A stretch of 64,000 bases of DNA. Source: Bdellovibrio bacteriovorus. Lineage in GTDB: Bacteria; Bdellovibrionota; Bdellovibrionia; Bdellovibrionales; Bdellovibrionaceae. The translations under genes and the position numbers were made by a program. Shown in pieces: positions 15,599 to 24,025 of the stretch (the first letter of the stretch is position 1; each line of letters starts with the position of its first letter). The notes beneath the pieces are model-generated. The model saw nothing but the letters and a program-made list of their open reading frames with translations. It did no database searches and was not told the origin of the DNA. The stretch covers positions 1,891,786 to 1,955,785 of the forward strand of contig NZ_LUKD01000001.1 of assembly GCF_001592745.1 (NCBI RefSeq), read 5' to 3'.

Positions 15599-18325
15599 TT
15601 ATACTCCTAAAAGAGATTTTACCTTGTCGAAGGCCTGAGGAAGGCTTGCTCTGTTGGGAGCCGCGCCTTGAGCGAAGTCAGGGCGACCGCCGCCTTTGCC
15701 GCCCATGATGCCTGCGACTTCTTTTAAAAGATCACCGGCTTTGGTTTCGCCAGAAATCTCTTTAGAAACGCTGACGATGATAGGGTTTGAGCCTTCACCT
15801 TGTCCGACAACAACCACGACACCATTTTGGATTTTGTTTTTCAAATGGTCTGTGACTTCTGCTAGAACCTGGCGATCGTCTAAAGCGAGATCTGCAAGAA
15901 CCAGTTTCGCAGATGCTCCTGCCTTGGTTTTGAAAGTCAAAGCTTTCGCCGCAAGATCATCGACATTCACTTGTCCACCTTGAAGCTTCTTCATCTCTTT
16001 TTCCATTTGCTTGATCTGCTCTTTTAAAGCTTCCACGCGATTAGCTAGTGTTGCTGTTTCGCCAGTGGCTTCAAGATGTTTCAAGTAATGAGGGCTTTTT
16101 TGGAAACCAGCCGCTGAAAGTGCCTCATCCAAGTGAGAAACTGCATTCATCGCATAGCGAACAGCCCCATCACCCGTGATAGCCTCAACACGACGAACTC
16201 CAGCGCTAACGCCTGCTTCAGAGACAATCTTAAACAAACGAATCTGTGAAGTGTTCTTAACGTGAGTTCCACCGCAAAGTTCGCACGAGAAATCACCCAT
16301 TGTTAAAACGCGCACTTTGTCGCCGTATTTTTCACCGAACAAAGCCATCGCGCCTTTCGCCTGAGCCTCTTTAGGCGACATCACTTCGACTTTCACTTCG
16401 TTACCCATAGCGATCTGTTCATTTACCAGATCTTCGATTTGACGAATTTCTTCGGAAGACAATGGTTTGTTATGAGTGAAGTCGAAACGAGTTTTTTGCG
16501 AGTCCACTAAAGAACCTGCTTGAGTCACGTGGGCACCCAAAACCTTACGGAGAGCGGAGTGCAACAAGTGGGTCGCCGAGTGATTGCTCATGGTATTGCG
16601 ACGTTCAAAAGGATTTACGATCGTGTCTACTTCTTGGCCGACTTTAAATTCACCGTGTTCGACTTCAACGTGGTGAAGAACGATATCGTCAGTCTTTGTT
16701 GTGTTCACAACTTTAGCGCGCGATCCGTTCTTATCCATGATGTAGCCGATGTCACCAACCTGACCGCCACCTTCACCATAGAATGAAGTTTCATCCGTGA
16801 TGATAACGCCATGGTCACCTTCTTTTAAGGACGTCACGACTTCTTGGCCGTTAGAAAGCGCTGTAATACGACCGCCACCCGCGAAGTCGCCGTAGCCTGT
16901 GAACTTCACAGTTTTTCCGGTAGCGACATAGTCTTTCGCGAATTTGATCAAGTGTTGTTCGTCCGCACCTAAAGCTTTCCCTTTCCAGGAGGCTTTGGAT
17001 TTTGCGCGGTTGGCTTCCATTTCTTTTTCAAAGGCGGCTTCGTTCACTTCGATGCCTTGCTCGTTCGCAATCACGCGAGTCAAGTCTGCCGGGAATCCGT
17101 AAGTGTCGTACATTCTGAACACAACTTCACCCGCAAGTTCCTTAGCGCCTTTAGCTTTCGCCTTCGCGATTTCATCCATCAGGATGTTTGTGCCGTTATC
17201 CAAAGTGCTGATAAAGCGGTCTTCTTCGTCACGAATCGTATTTAAGATATGATCGCGACGCGCGCTTAATTCTGGATATACCGAACCCATGCTTTCAATC
17301 AACGCTTCCGCCATTGCTGGCAAGAACGATTGATCGGCAGAAAGCTTACGGCCGTAACGGATCGCACGTCTCATGATACGACGAAGAACGTAACCACGTC
17401 CTTCGTTTGAAGGAAGGGCTCCATCCGCGATCAAGAAGGACGTTGAACGACAGTGGTCTGCAAGAACGCGCAAAGCAGAAGTGATTTCTGCCGCATGTTT
17501 GTCTTTAGCTAAAACTTCTTTGTCTGTGATGTATTCAATCTTTCCGATTTTGCAAGCGCGCTCGATCATCGGCATGAAAAGATCAGTATCGTAGTTGTTG
17601 AATTTGCCCTGCATAGCTGCCACGACACGCTCAAGACCGGACCCTGTATCCACGGAAGGTTTTGGCAGCGGAGTCAATGTGCCTGGAGGATTTTCGAAGT
17701 ACTGCATGAAAACCAGATTCCAGATTTCCACGAAGCGATCTTCACCCGCGGCGATCCCTTTAAACGGATCAGAAATAGTTCCTGCTTTAGGCCCGTGATC
17801 GTAAAAGATTTCCGTACAAGGACCGCAAGGGCCGGTATCACCCATTTTCCAAAAGTTATCAGCATCAAAACGGAAGATGCGATCTTTGGGGATGCCTTCT
17901 TGCGTGTGCCAGATTTCAGCCGCTTCGTCGTCAGAGATATGAACCGTCACATAAAGTTTTTCTTTCGGAATGTTCAATTCTTTTGTCAGGAACTCCCAAG
18001 CAAAATGAATCGCATCTTTTTTGAAATAATCGCCGAAAGAAAAGTTCCCCAGCATTTCAAAGAACGTGTGGTGACGAGCCGTGAAGCCGACATTTTCTAG
18101 GTCATTGTGTTTACCGCCGGCGCGCACACATTTTTGAACAGTGACAGCGCGAGAGTAATCGCGTTTTTCCAAACCCAGGAATGTATTTTTAAATTGGTTC
18201 ATCCCGGCATTCGCGAAAAGCAATGTCGGATCATTTTCTGGAATCAAAGAAGAAGAACCTACATGCGTGTGACCCTTCTTTTTGAAGTATTCGACAAAGG
18301 CGTTGCGGATCTCAGAGCTTTTCAT
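15599..18325 (-). CDS. alaS: Alanine--tRNA ligase
   Basis: Charges tRNA-Ala and edits mis-acylated Ser/Gly. 908 residues with the full architecture: class II core beginning SEIRNAFVEYFKKKGH, MGDTGPCGPCTEIFYD, the RGYVLRRIMRRAIRYG segment, an editing domain with SNHSATHLLHSAL and CELCGGTHVKNT (metal-binding His/Cys), then a coiled coil and the C-Ala domain ending with GGKGGGRPDFAQG. Start ATG overlaps the end of recX by 14 bp, so the two are coupled. Confidence 0.98.
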   Translation of the reverse strand: MKSSEIRNAFVEYFKKKGHTHVGSSSLIPENDPTLLFANAGMNQFKNTFLGLEKRDYSRAVTVQKCVRAGGKHNDLENVGFTARHHTFFEMLGNFSFGDYFKKDAIHFAWEFLTKELNIPKEKLYVTVHISDDEAAEIWHTQEGIPKDRIFRFDADNFWKMGDTGPCGPCTEIFYDHGPKAGTISDPFKGIAAGEDRFVEIWNLVFMQYFENPPGTLTPLPKPSVDTGSGLERVVAAMQGKFNNYDTDLFMPMIERACKIGKIEYITDKEVLAKDKHAAEITSALRVLADHCRSTSFLIADGALPSNEGRGYVLRRIMRRAIRYGRKLSADQSFLPAMAEALIESMGSVYPELSARRDHILNTIRDEEDRFISTLDNGTNILMDEIAKAKAKGAKELAGEVVFRMYDTYGFPADLTRVIANEQGIEVNEAAFEKEMEANRAKSKASWKGKALGADEQHLIKFAKDYVATGKTVKFTGYGDFAGGGRITALSNGQEVVTSLKEGDHGVIITDETSFYGEGGGQVGDIGYIMDKNGSRAKVVNTTKTDDIVLHHVEVEHGEFKVGQEVDTIVNPFERRNTMSNHSATHLLHSALRKVLGAHVTQAGSLVDSQKTRFDFTHNKPLSSEEIRQIEDLVNEQIAMGNEVKVEVMSPKEAQAKGAMALFGEKYGDKVRVLTMGDFSCELCGGTHVKNTSQIRLFKIVSEAGVSAGVRRVEAITGDGAVRYAMNAVSHLDEALSAAGFQKSPHYLKHLEATGETATLANRVEALKEQIKQMEKEMKKLQGGQVNVDDLAAKALTFKTKAGASAKLVLADLALDDRQVLAEVTDHLKNKIQNGVVVVVGQGEGSNPIIVSVSKEISGETKAGDLLKEVAGIMGGKGGGRPDFAQGAAPNRASLPQAFDKVKSLLGV

Positions 18326-18776
18326 AAATAACCTTTCTTACGGTCTCGGAATCAAATCCTCGTGAAGCCAAGAAGCGACCGACACGGGCCTTTTCTTCGC
18401 GCGAGAATTCATAATCTTCATCATACTTAGTTTTTACAATTGAAAGAGCCTTTTCAAGCTCCAAGTCTCGGTCGGTAGAAACAGAAGGCAAACCTTTTTC
18501 GCGAAGGTAATTGTTGATGTAGTGAATGCCTTTGTTGCGACGGTGAAGCATATCGGCCATGCGCTGAGCAAGGTCCGCAGGATCGCCAATCCAATTCTGG
18601 TCTTTGGCGAAATCAATAGCCTCATCAATGATCTCTCCCAAAGAGTCTTCATCCGAAAATTTTTCGCGCAGTTTCGTGCGCAATTCTTTTTCGGAATGGT
18701 CCCGGCGGGCGATCAAGTCCATGACTTTCTTTTTCGCGGCCATACGGGTTTTTTGGGGATCTTTCTCTCGAGACAT
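18312..18776 (-). CDS. recX: Regulatory protein RecX
   Basis: Small helical modulator that caps or inhibits RecA filaments. 154 residues with the RecX pattern: MDLIARRDHSEKELRTKL, EAIDFAKDQNWIGD, then GIHYINNYLREKGL and a third helical repeat. Starts just after the metallophosphoesterase gene on the same strand (gap about 11 bp) and overlaps alaS. recA itself is about 5 kb away on the other strand, although recA-recX-alaS is a common contiguous order. Confidence 0.9.
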   Translation of the reverse strand: MSREKDPQKTRMAAKKKVMDLIARRDHSEKELRTKLREKFSDEDSLGEIIDEAIDFAKDQNWIGDPADLAQRMADMLHRRNKGIHYINNYLREKGLPSVSTDRDLELEKALSIVKTKYDEDYEFSREEKARVGRFLASRGFDSETVRKVIYEKL

Positions 18777-18787
18777 GACAGAGATTA

Positions 18788-19957
18788 TTACTCTGTTTTG
18801 GGCTCCTTGCGAAGAACAATTTCGGTCAGCTCACAATATGTTCCTAGACGAAGTCGCGGCCCCCAATAGCCCGTTCCCTGATTGACATAGAGCTGCATAC
18901 TTCCAATGCGGTAAAGCCCTTTGGCGTAACGCTCAAAAAAGACAATCAACCAGTTCCAAGGAAAGAACTGACCACCGTGGGTGTGACCTGATAGCTGCAA
19001 ATCAACGCCCAAAGCCTGGACTTTAGGTGCCAGAGACGGCTGATGAGACAAAAGAACCTTAAAGCTATTCTCGTTAAACTGCTTTTGTACGCCGGCTAAG
19101 TCAGGACCCTCTTCCCGAAAGTGCAAGGCGGCGGGATCGGGAATGCCTGCCATCTGTAAGGTGGCCGATCCGAATCCAATATTTTGAACCTCATTGATCA
19201 ACACTTTAAAACCAATATCGCGGAAAGCCTGTAAGCCTTTTTGCGCATTCCAGTAGTACTCATGGTTTCCCGGAACGTAGTAAATGCCGTGCTCTGCTTT
19301 CAAATCCTTAAGCATGTTGAACTCTGCTTCATGCTTTTCCACGAAGCTATCCAGAATGTCGCCGGTGAATACGATCATATCTGGTTTCAAACTCGTGGCC
19401 TGTTTCACCAGTTTTTTCACGAACGAGGGGGAAAGGCTGGGGCTGATGTGAAGATCGGTGATATGCAAAATGCGTAGGCCTTCTAAATCCTTTGGAAGAT
19501 TTTTAAAAAAGACCGGCACTTTTTTTAGACGAGGGCCCACCTGGATGACGGCGTTTCCAAAAATCAAAAACACCAGAGGAAGGCCCAGCATCGCAAACGT
19601 CGCCTGCGAGCTGTATAAGTTCCCAAATGGAGAAGGCATCGCCCATTTTTCCACAAAAGCAAAGACGTCACGTAATATGACTAAACTCACAAGGAAATTA
19701 ATGTACGCCATCACCGTCAAAGAGCCATCGAGAAGGCGATCTCGCCAAGGGCGATGGTCTAAATTCTTTTCTTTCCAAAAGAAAAGAAAGGTCCCTATGA
19801 CCAAGGCAAAGAGGAATGCCAGCAATAGAATGACGGCGGCAGTTCCCACCCAGGTAAAATCCGTAAAGCGCGTTAACTGGTGGGATACATAGATAAAAAT
19901 GAGCAGAATAAAAGAGCTGGCGAGCGTGCGAAATAAACCCATAGGACTTCTTACCAT
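18788..19957 (-). CDS. Membrane-anchored calcineurin-like metallophosphoesterase
   Basis: 389 residues from the ATG at 19957, which has AAGGCAGGT upstream; an in-frame GTG at 20038 would add 27 mainly basic residues. Four N-terminal hydrophobic segments (about 1-130) precede a cytoplasmic- or periplasmic-facing phosphoesterase domain with the whole metal-site series: HITDLHIS, VFTGDILD, PGNHEYYWN, LLSHQP and SGHTHGGQFFP. It is of the YkuE/YaeI type, some members of which hydrolyse UDP-sugar lipids or other phosphodiesters; the substrate here is unknown. It shares an upstream region with the divergent acyl-CoA synthetase-like gene and is probably the first gene of a unit with recX-alaS. Confidence 0.88.
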   Translation of the reverse strand: MVRSPMGLFRTLASSFILLIFIYVSHQLTRFTDFTWVGTAAVILLLAFLFALVIGTFLFFWKEKNLDHRPWRDRLLDGSLTVMAYINFLVSLVILRDVFAFVEKWAMPSPFGNLYSSQATFAMLGLPLVFLIFGNAVIQVGPRLKKVPVFFKNLPKDLEGLRILHITDLHISPSLSPSFVKKLVKQATSLKPDMIVFTGDILDSFVEKHEAEFNMLKDLKAEHGIYYVPGNHEYYWNAQKGLQAFRDIGFKVLINEVQNIGFGSATLQMAGIPDPAALHFREEGPDLAGVQKQFNENSFKVLLSHQPSLAPKVQALGVDLQLSGHTHGGQFFPWNWLIVFFERYAKGLYRIGSMQLYVNQGTGYWGPRLRLGTYCELTEIVLRKEPKTE

Positions 19958-20049
19958 GGTGACCTGCCTTTGCACAGTCCAATGTAAAAACACACGTCGG
20001 AGTCCTGTAGAAAGAATGATAAATTTATAGAGTCGCACTGGGAGGTCCT

Positions 20050-21738
20050 ATGAGTTTCCGCAGCGAATTCGAACAGGCGAGGGATTTTTTAATTTTACAC
20101 CGTTCTGATTACGACTACGCCTACTCACATTTTGAGTGGCCACGTCTTGAGGAGTTCAATTGGGCCCTTGATTATTTCGATCCCATGGCTGAAGGCAACG
20201 ACAAGACGGCTCTTTGGATTGTCAGCGAAAACGGGGACGAACACAAATACAGTTTCAATGAGCTTTCACAGCGCTCAAACCAGGTTGCCAATTATTTGCG
20301 CCAGCACGGCGTGCAAAAAGGTGATTCGATATTCTTGCTGATCGAAAACGATGTGGCGTTGTGGGAACTGATGTTAGGCGCAATGAAGGTCGGAGCCGTT
20401 CTTGTGCCGAATAATCCTTTGCTATCGCAACAAGAACTTTCAGACCGTCTGAATCGCGAGCAGATTAAAGTGATCGCGACAACAAAAAAGCACTCTGATA
20501 AATTCTCAGTGAAAGGAACAAGTGTTCTTTCACTGATCGTCGACGGTGAAGTGGCGGGATGGAGATCATTTTCTGAATATCAAAAAGAAAGTGCGGACTT
20601 TGAAGGTGAGGGGCGCACAAAAGTCAGCGATCCTCTTTTTAGATACTTCACTTCTTCAAGCAGCGTAAAACCTCGCATCGTTGAGCATAGTTATGGTGGC
20701 TTCCCTATTGGGCACCTCTCGACGATGTACTGGATCGGTTTACGCCCTGGAGACGTTCACTTTGGTGTGAATTCAACGGGGTGGGCGATGCATGATTGGA
20801 ACAATTTTATTGCTCCTTGGAATGCAGAGGCGACGATTTTTATTTACAAACAAGAGCGCTTCAACGCGAAAACTGTATTAGATGCATTGTCAGAGTATCC
20901 CATCACGACATTCTGTGCGCCGCCTACGGTATGGCGTCTGCTAATGCATGAAGATATGGCTTCCTACAAAGTGCAACTTCGCGAAGCCGTCAGTACTGGT
21001 GAAGCGCTAAGTGCAGAGGTGATTTCAAAAGTCTATAAGGCGTGGAAACTGTTTGTACGCGATGGATACGGTCAGACAGAAACGCCCACTATTATCGGGA
21101 TTCCCCCTGAAGAAAAAGGGGCTTTCGGCACGATGGGTAAACCTTTACCTGGATTTAAAATTGCGCTTTTAGATGAGAAGAAAAACTTAGTGGATGCGGG
21201 TGAAGTTTGTATCAGTCTTGAAAACCAACCTTTGGGACTTGCTTCCGGAGCCGGAGGTGACAGTGGTTACTTCCACACTGGAGATTTAGCTTATCACGAT
21301 GATTCGAATAATTATTCATTCTCGGAACGAGTCGACGGCTTGTTTAAGTCTTCAGACTATCGCATCAGTCCCCACGAATTGGAGTTTGTTCTTAAAGAAT
21401 TTCCTGCCATTCGCGAAGCCGTCGTGATTCCAAGTCCAGATCCCATCCGAGACTCTGTTCCAAAAGCACTCGTGGCTCTTATCAAAGGTGTTGAGCCGAC
21501 CAAAGAGCTTGCTCTGGACATCATGAACTTTGCGCGTACGCGATTGTCCCCATTTAAGCGCATTCGCCGGGTTGAGTTCACTGAGATCGCCATGAACACT
21601 CATGGAGAAATTTTGAGGTCCGAACTAGTTGCCCGCGAGAGGGATAAAGTTCACTCTGGAGAGAAATCCCCTTACGAGTTCTGGGAAGAAGACGCAAAAA
21701 TCAGCATTCCCGATGCATGGGCACAAGAGCTTCCATAG
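20050..21738 (+). CDS. Acyl-CoA synthetase-like protein with altered active site
   Basis: 562 residues, strong GGGAGG before the ATG. The overall match is to medium-chain acyl-CoA synthetases (ANL superfamily): HKYSFNELSQRSNQVANYL, a GYGQTETP motif, YFHTGDLAY and FKSSDYRISPHELE. Two core motifs are degraded. The phosphate loop, normally TSGTTGxPK, reads TSSSSVKPR (residues 201-209). The A10 motif that normally supplies the adenylation lysine (GK[IV]xR) reads GEILR, with Glu520 in place of Lys. The frame is otherwise intact and full length, so this looks like a conserved protein with changed chemistry rather than a recent pseudogene. It may bind an acyl-adenylate or acyl-CoA without making it. 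Confidence 0.85.
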   Translation: MSFRSEFEQARDFLILHRSDYDYAYSHFEWPRLEEFNWALDYFDPMAEGNDKTALWIVSENGDEHKYSFNELSQRSNQVANYLRQHGVQKGDSIFLLIENDVALWELMLGAMKVGAVLVPNNPLLSQQELSDRLNREQIKVIATTKKHSDKFSVKGTSVLSLIVDGEVAGWRSFSEYQKESADFEGEGRTKVSDPLFRYFTSSSSVKPRIVEHSYGGFPIGHLSTMYWIGLRPGDVHFGVNSTGWAMHDWNNFIAPWNAEATIFIYKQERFNAKTVLDALSEYPITTFCAPPTVWRLLMHEDMASYKVQLREAVSTGEALSAEVISKVYKAWKLFVRDGYGQTETPTIIGIPPEEKGAFGTMGKPLPGFKIALLDEKKNLVDAGEVCISLENQPLGLASGAGGDSGYFHTGDLAYHDDSNNYSFSERVDGLFKSSDYRISPHELEFVLKEFPAIREAVVIPSPDPIRDSVPKALVALIKGVEPTKELALDIMNFARTRLSPFKRIRRVEFTEIAMNTHGEILRSELVARERDKVHSGEKSPYEFWEEDAKISIPDAWAQELP

Positions 21739-21809
21739 GGAAAGTGTCTCAAATTTGTTTATTTTTCTAACTGCTTTGTAAGGCGTTTCTTTGTTAACAT
21801 CCTGCTAAG

Positions 21810-22610
21810 ATGTTAATCGTGAAACACTTAATCTTGACTGCATTTTGCGTAACACTTTGTCAGCTTGCACAAGCTGAAACAAAGATCTGTGAACGCCGCT
21901 ACAAGGTCACTGTCAACAATCAGGCCCCTTCATTTGTGCCTGATGTTCAGAAAGGCGGTAAGGGTCTTTCTTTTGATTTGATTAAGGTGATTGAAGCCCG
22001 TATGGGTTGCACGATGACTTTGAATCCGGTGGAGTTGCCGCGCGCTTTTGAAGATTTTAAAAGTTCACGCACAGATATTTTTGCTTTTGGAACTTCCGAT
22101 GAAGAATGGTCAAAGCCAGGTCGATTCATTCCATTGTACAAAGCGGCTCGTCTTCTGGTCGTCAGTAACTCTGTCTATGATCCTAAAAAAAGCATCCAAG
22201 ATTATTTGAAAGATCCGCGCATCAAGTTTGCGGATCAGACTGGTGGTCGATTCTTTTATCTTCCAGCGGAATCTGAAAGTCTGGAAAAACAACGTCGTGT
22301 AATTCGCAGTCCTCGTCCCGAGCATCTTTATGACTTTCTTAAAGATGGCCGGGCACAAGCGATGTTTTCTTCGGCGGTCTTTAATAAATATTTTGTCGAC
22401 AGCAAAGACATGCATAACAAAGTCTCTTTTATTCGCGATCCAAAAAATAAAATTGAAATTGGAATTTACGTTTCCAAGCGTCGTGTGACGCCGACAGAGT
22501 TTCAAGAACTTCGTAAAATCATTAAAGACCTACAAATCGAAGGGGCTTTCCGTGATATCGTGTCTCGTTACGTGTATCCGGAAGATCTGACTTATTACGA
22601 AGATTTGTAA
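21810..22610 (+). CDS. Periplasmic solute-binding protein, family 3-like
   Basis: 266 residues from ATG (an in-frame GTG three codons later is possible). Signal peptide ending LCQLAQA, then a two-lobed binding-protein pattern: YKVTVNNQAPSFVP, GKGLSFDLIKVIEARMGC, RAFEDFKSSRTDIFAFG and KIEIGIYVSKR. Likely binds an amino acid or similar small solute in the periplasm. No ABC permease or ATPase genes are adjacent, so it may feed a remote transporter or act as a sensor. Followed by a possible structured RNA. Confidence 0.78.
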   Translation: MLIVKHLILTAFCVTLCQLAQAETKICERRYKVTVNNQAPSFVPDVQKGGKGLSFDLIKVIEARMGCTMTLNPVELPRAFEDFKSSRTDIFAFGTSDEEWSKPGRFIPLYKAARLLVVSNSVYDPKKSIQDYLKDPRIKFADQTGGRFFYLPAESESLEKQRRVIRSPRPEHLYDFLKDGRAQAMFSSAVFNKYFVDSKDMHNKVSFIRDPKNKIEIGIYVSKRRVTPTEFQELRKIIKDLQIEGAFRDIVSRYVYPEDLTYYEDL

Positions 22611-22638
22611 GAGGGTCGATAAGACTTCTTAAATATTT

Positions 22639-22742
22639 CCCATCACAAGCTACTGAATTTCCCCTTATTCAACGTGGGTCCATCTGATCCGAGTTCGTAA
22701 GAGTCTTCGAAAAATTACGAACACCGTGTGAGCTGTGATGGG
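22639..22742. ncRNA. Candidate structured RNA, about 104 nt
   Basis: A closing stem pairs CCCATCACAAGCT (22639-22651) with AGCTGTGATGGG (22731-22742), 12 pairs with one bulged A. Inside are three further hairpins: TGAAT/ATTCA (22654-22671), GGTC/GATCC with one bulge (within 22676-22690) and GTTCGTAA/TTACGAAC (22693-22722). No known RNA family was recognised and neither strand shows a clear promoter or U-tract, so the strand is open. It could instead be an elaborate 3' UTR of the upstream gene. Confidence 0.45.
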
Positions 22743-22756
22743 ATTTTAAAAAATAA

Positions 22757-22825
22757 TTAGACGGCGGCGACCAAGGTGTCCGCTATGTAGACAAGAGTTG
22801 CTATTATCATCATCCACTTCAACAT
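22757..22825 (-). CDS. 22-residue hydrophobic peptide
   Basis: Short open frame with start MLKWMMIIATLV and end ADTLVAAV, a single membrane-spanning stretch. The Shine-Dalgarno GGAGG lies six bases before the ATG, one of the best in the window. A longer in-frame start at 22972 would overlap pgpA on the other strand and has no such site. It could be a regulatory membrane micropeptide or a type I toxin-like peptide. It lies 14 bases from the folded region 22639-22742. Confidence 0.5.
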   Translation of the reverse strand: MLKWMMIIATLVYIADTLVAAV

Positions 22826-22975
22826 GGTTGACCTCCGCTTAAAGAAGATGCGGGAGTTCTGCACCAAAGTCGAATCGCTAATTTTGATTGAAGGTATAAG
22901 AGATTCTTTGGCAATCCCGTGACGCCGTTCATTTTGCTTTGCAATAAAAAATGGGACAGCGTAGTTCTTCAAATC

Positions 22976-23455
22976 ATGCGCACATTCTTAAAACAGCTGG
23001 CGATTCTCTTTGGTATTGGACGTTTTCCGAAAGGACCTGGAACGGTCGCGACTTTAGCGACGATTCCTTTGGTGATTTTGCTTTGGAAAACGGGGCCGCT
23101 GATCTATATGGCAGCGATTGTTTTGCTGCTCCCAGTCGGAATTGCTGCCTGCGAAGTTTATGAGCAGGATAAGGGCGGTCACGATCACAAAGAGATCGTA
23201 ATTGATGAGGTTTTAGGTTTTTTAATTACTATGGTCTGGTTGCCTTTGACATGGCAGGCCATTTTAATCGGTTTTGCACTGTTTAGATTGCTGGACATTA
23301 CAAAGCCTTTATTCATAGGATATTTAGATAAGAAGATCCAAGGAGGTCTTGGAGTGATGGTGGACGATGTGGCCGCGGGGATAATTGCGAGTCTCATCAT
23401 GCAAGTTCTCTACACTCAAACCAACTGGTTGGGCTCTCAGGTTTTGGTGCCGTAA
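22976..23455 (+). CDS. pgpA: Phosphatidylglycerophosphatase A
   Basis: Dephosphorylates phosphatidylglycerol-phosphate at the inner membrane. FGIGRFPKGPGTVATL at the N terminus, HDHKEIVIDEVLGF with the metal-binding acidic residues, LLDITKPLFIGYLDKKIQGGLGVMVDDVAAG and several membrane segments are diagnostic. The ATG at 22976 gives the family-like start MRTFLKQLAILFG; the GTG at 22919 would add 19 unlikely residues. First of a pgpA-pncC-recA series; the gap to pncC is two bases. Confidence 0.93.
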   Translation: MRTFLKQLAILFGIGRFPKGPGTVATLATIPLVILLWKTGPLIYMAAIVLLLPVGIAACEVYEQDKGGHDHKEIVIDEVLGFLITMVWLPLTWQAILIGFALFRLLDITKPLFIGYLDKKIQGGLGVMVDDVAAGIIASLIMQVLYTQTNWLGSQVLVP

Positions 23456-23457
23456 CG

Positions 23458-23958
23458 ATGTCACTGAATTCTGAAAAGCTTCAAGAACTCATTCGATCCC
23501 TTCGCGACCAAAAACTCACAGTGGGTTTTGCGGAAAGTTGTACTGGAGGTGCACTTTCGGCTTTTTTAACAGAGCAGCCTGGCATATCCGACATCTTTTT
23601 AGGCTCTGTGGTTTCTTACTCTAACGAGGCGAAGGAGGATCTTCTGGGGGTCCGTCGAGACACTCTCATGCAAGAGGGTGCGGTGAGCGAAGCGGTCGCT
23701 CGTCAAATGGCGCACGGAGTGCGTCGACAGCTTAAAACTGATTGGTCTGTGGCAATCACAGGTATTGCTGGTCCGAGTGGTGGAACACCCACAAAGCCAG
23801 TAGGAACTGTCTGCATTGCTATTGCTGGACCGGCCTTTGAAGATTCACGAAGACTGTTGTTTTCGGGAGATCGCAAAGCCATCCAGAATGCATCGGTCGA
23901 CTATTCAGTGAATTGGCTGTGTGAAGCGCTGGACGCTTCTTTGAAATCTCGACAATAA
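23458..23958 (+). CDS. pncC: Nicotinamide-nucleotide amidohydrolase (CinA C-terminal family)
   Basis: Deamidates NMN to NaMN in pyridine-nucleotide recycling. 166 residues; TVGFAESCTGGALSAFLTE, FLGSVVSYSNEAKEDLLGV and AITGIAGPSGGTPTKPVGTV are signature blocks. It is the stand-alone C-terminal domain and lacks the N-terminal CinA half. Directly follows pgpA and precedes recA, a widespread order. Confidence 0.94.
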   Translation: MSLNSEKLQELIRSLRDQKLTVGFAESCTGGALSAFLTEQPGISDIFLGSVVSYSNEAKEDLLGVRRDTLMQEGAVSEAVARQMAHGVRRQLKTDWSVAITGIAGPSGGTPTKPVGTVCIAIAGPAFEDSRRLLFSGDRKAIQNASVDYSVNWLCEALDASLKSRQ

Positions 23959-23993
23959 AAACGGCCTCGGCCAGAACATTTAACATTAAAGAG

Positions 23994-24011
23994 TCGTAGC
24001 AAGTGCTACGA
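23994..24011. promoter_or_regulatory. 18-bp palindrome upstream of recA
   Basis: Perfect arms TCGTAGCA and TGCTACGA around AG, 14 bases before the recA ATG. It may form a leader hairpin or be an operator. It does not match TTAC-N3-GTAA, the LexA site reported for Bdellovibrio bacteriovorus. Confidence 0.5.
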
Positions 24012-24025
24012 GAGAGGAACAACAG

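Noticed and set aside
20050..21738. Acyl-CoA synthetase-like gene as a pseudogene
   Set aside because: The frame is intact over 562 codons with a strong ribosome site and other motifs preserved.
22639..22742. The folded region as a tRNA
   Set aside because: No TTC-type T-loop in the right place, no 7-bp acceptor with a 3' CCA context, and the arm lengths do not fit.
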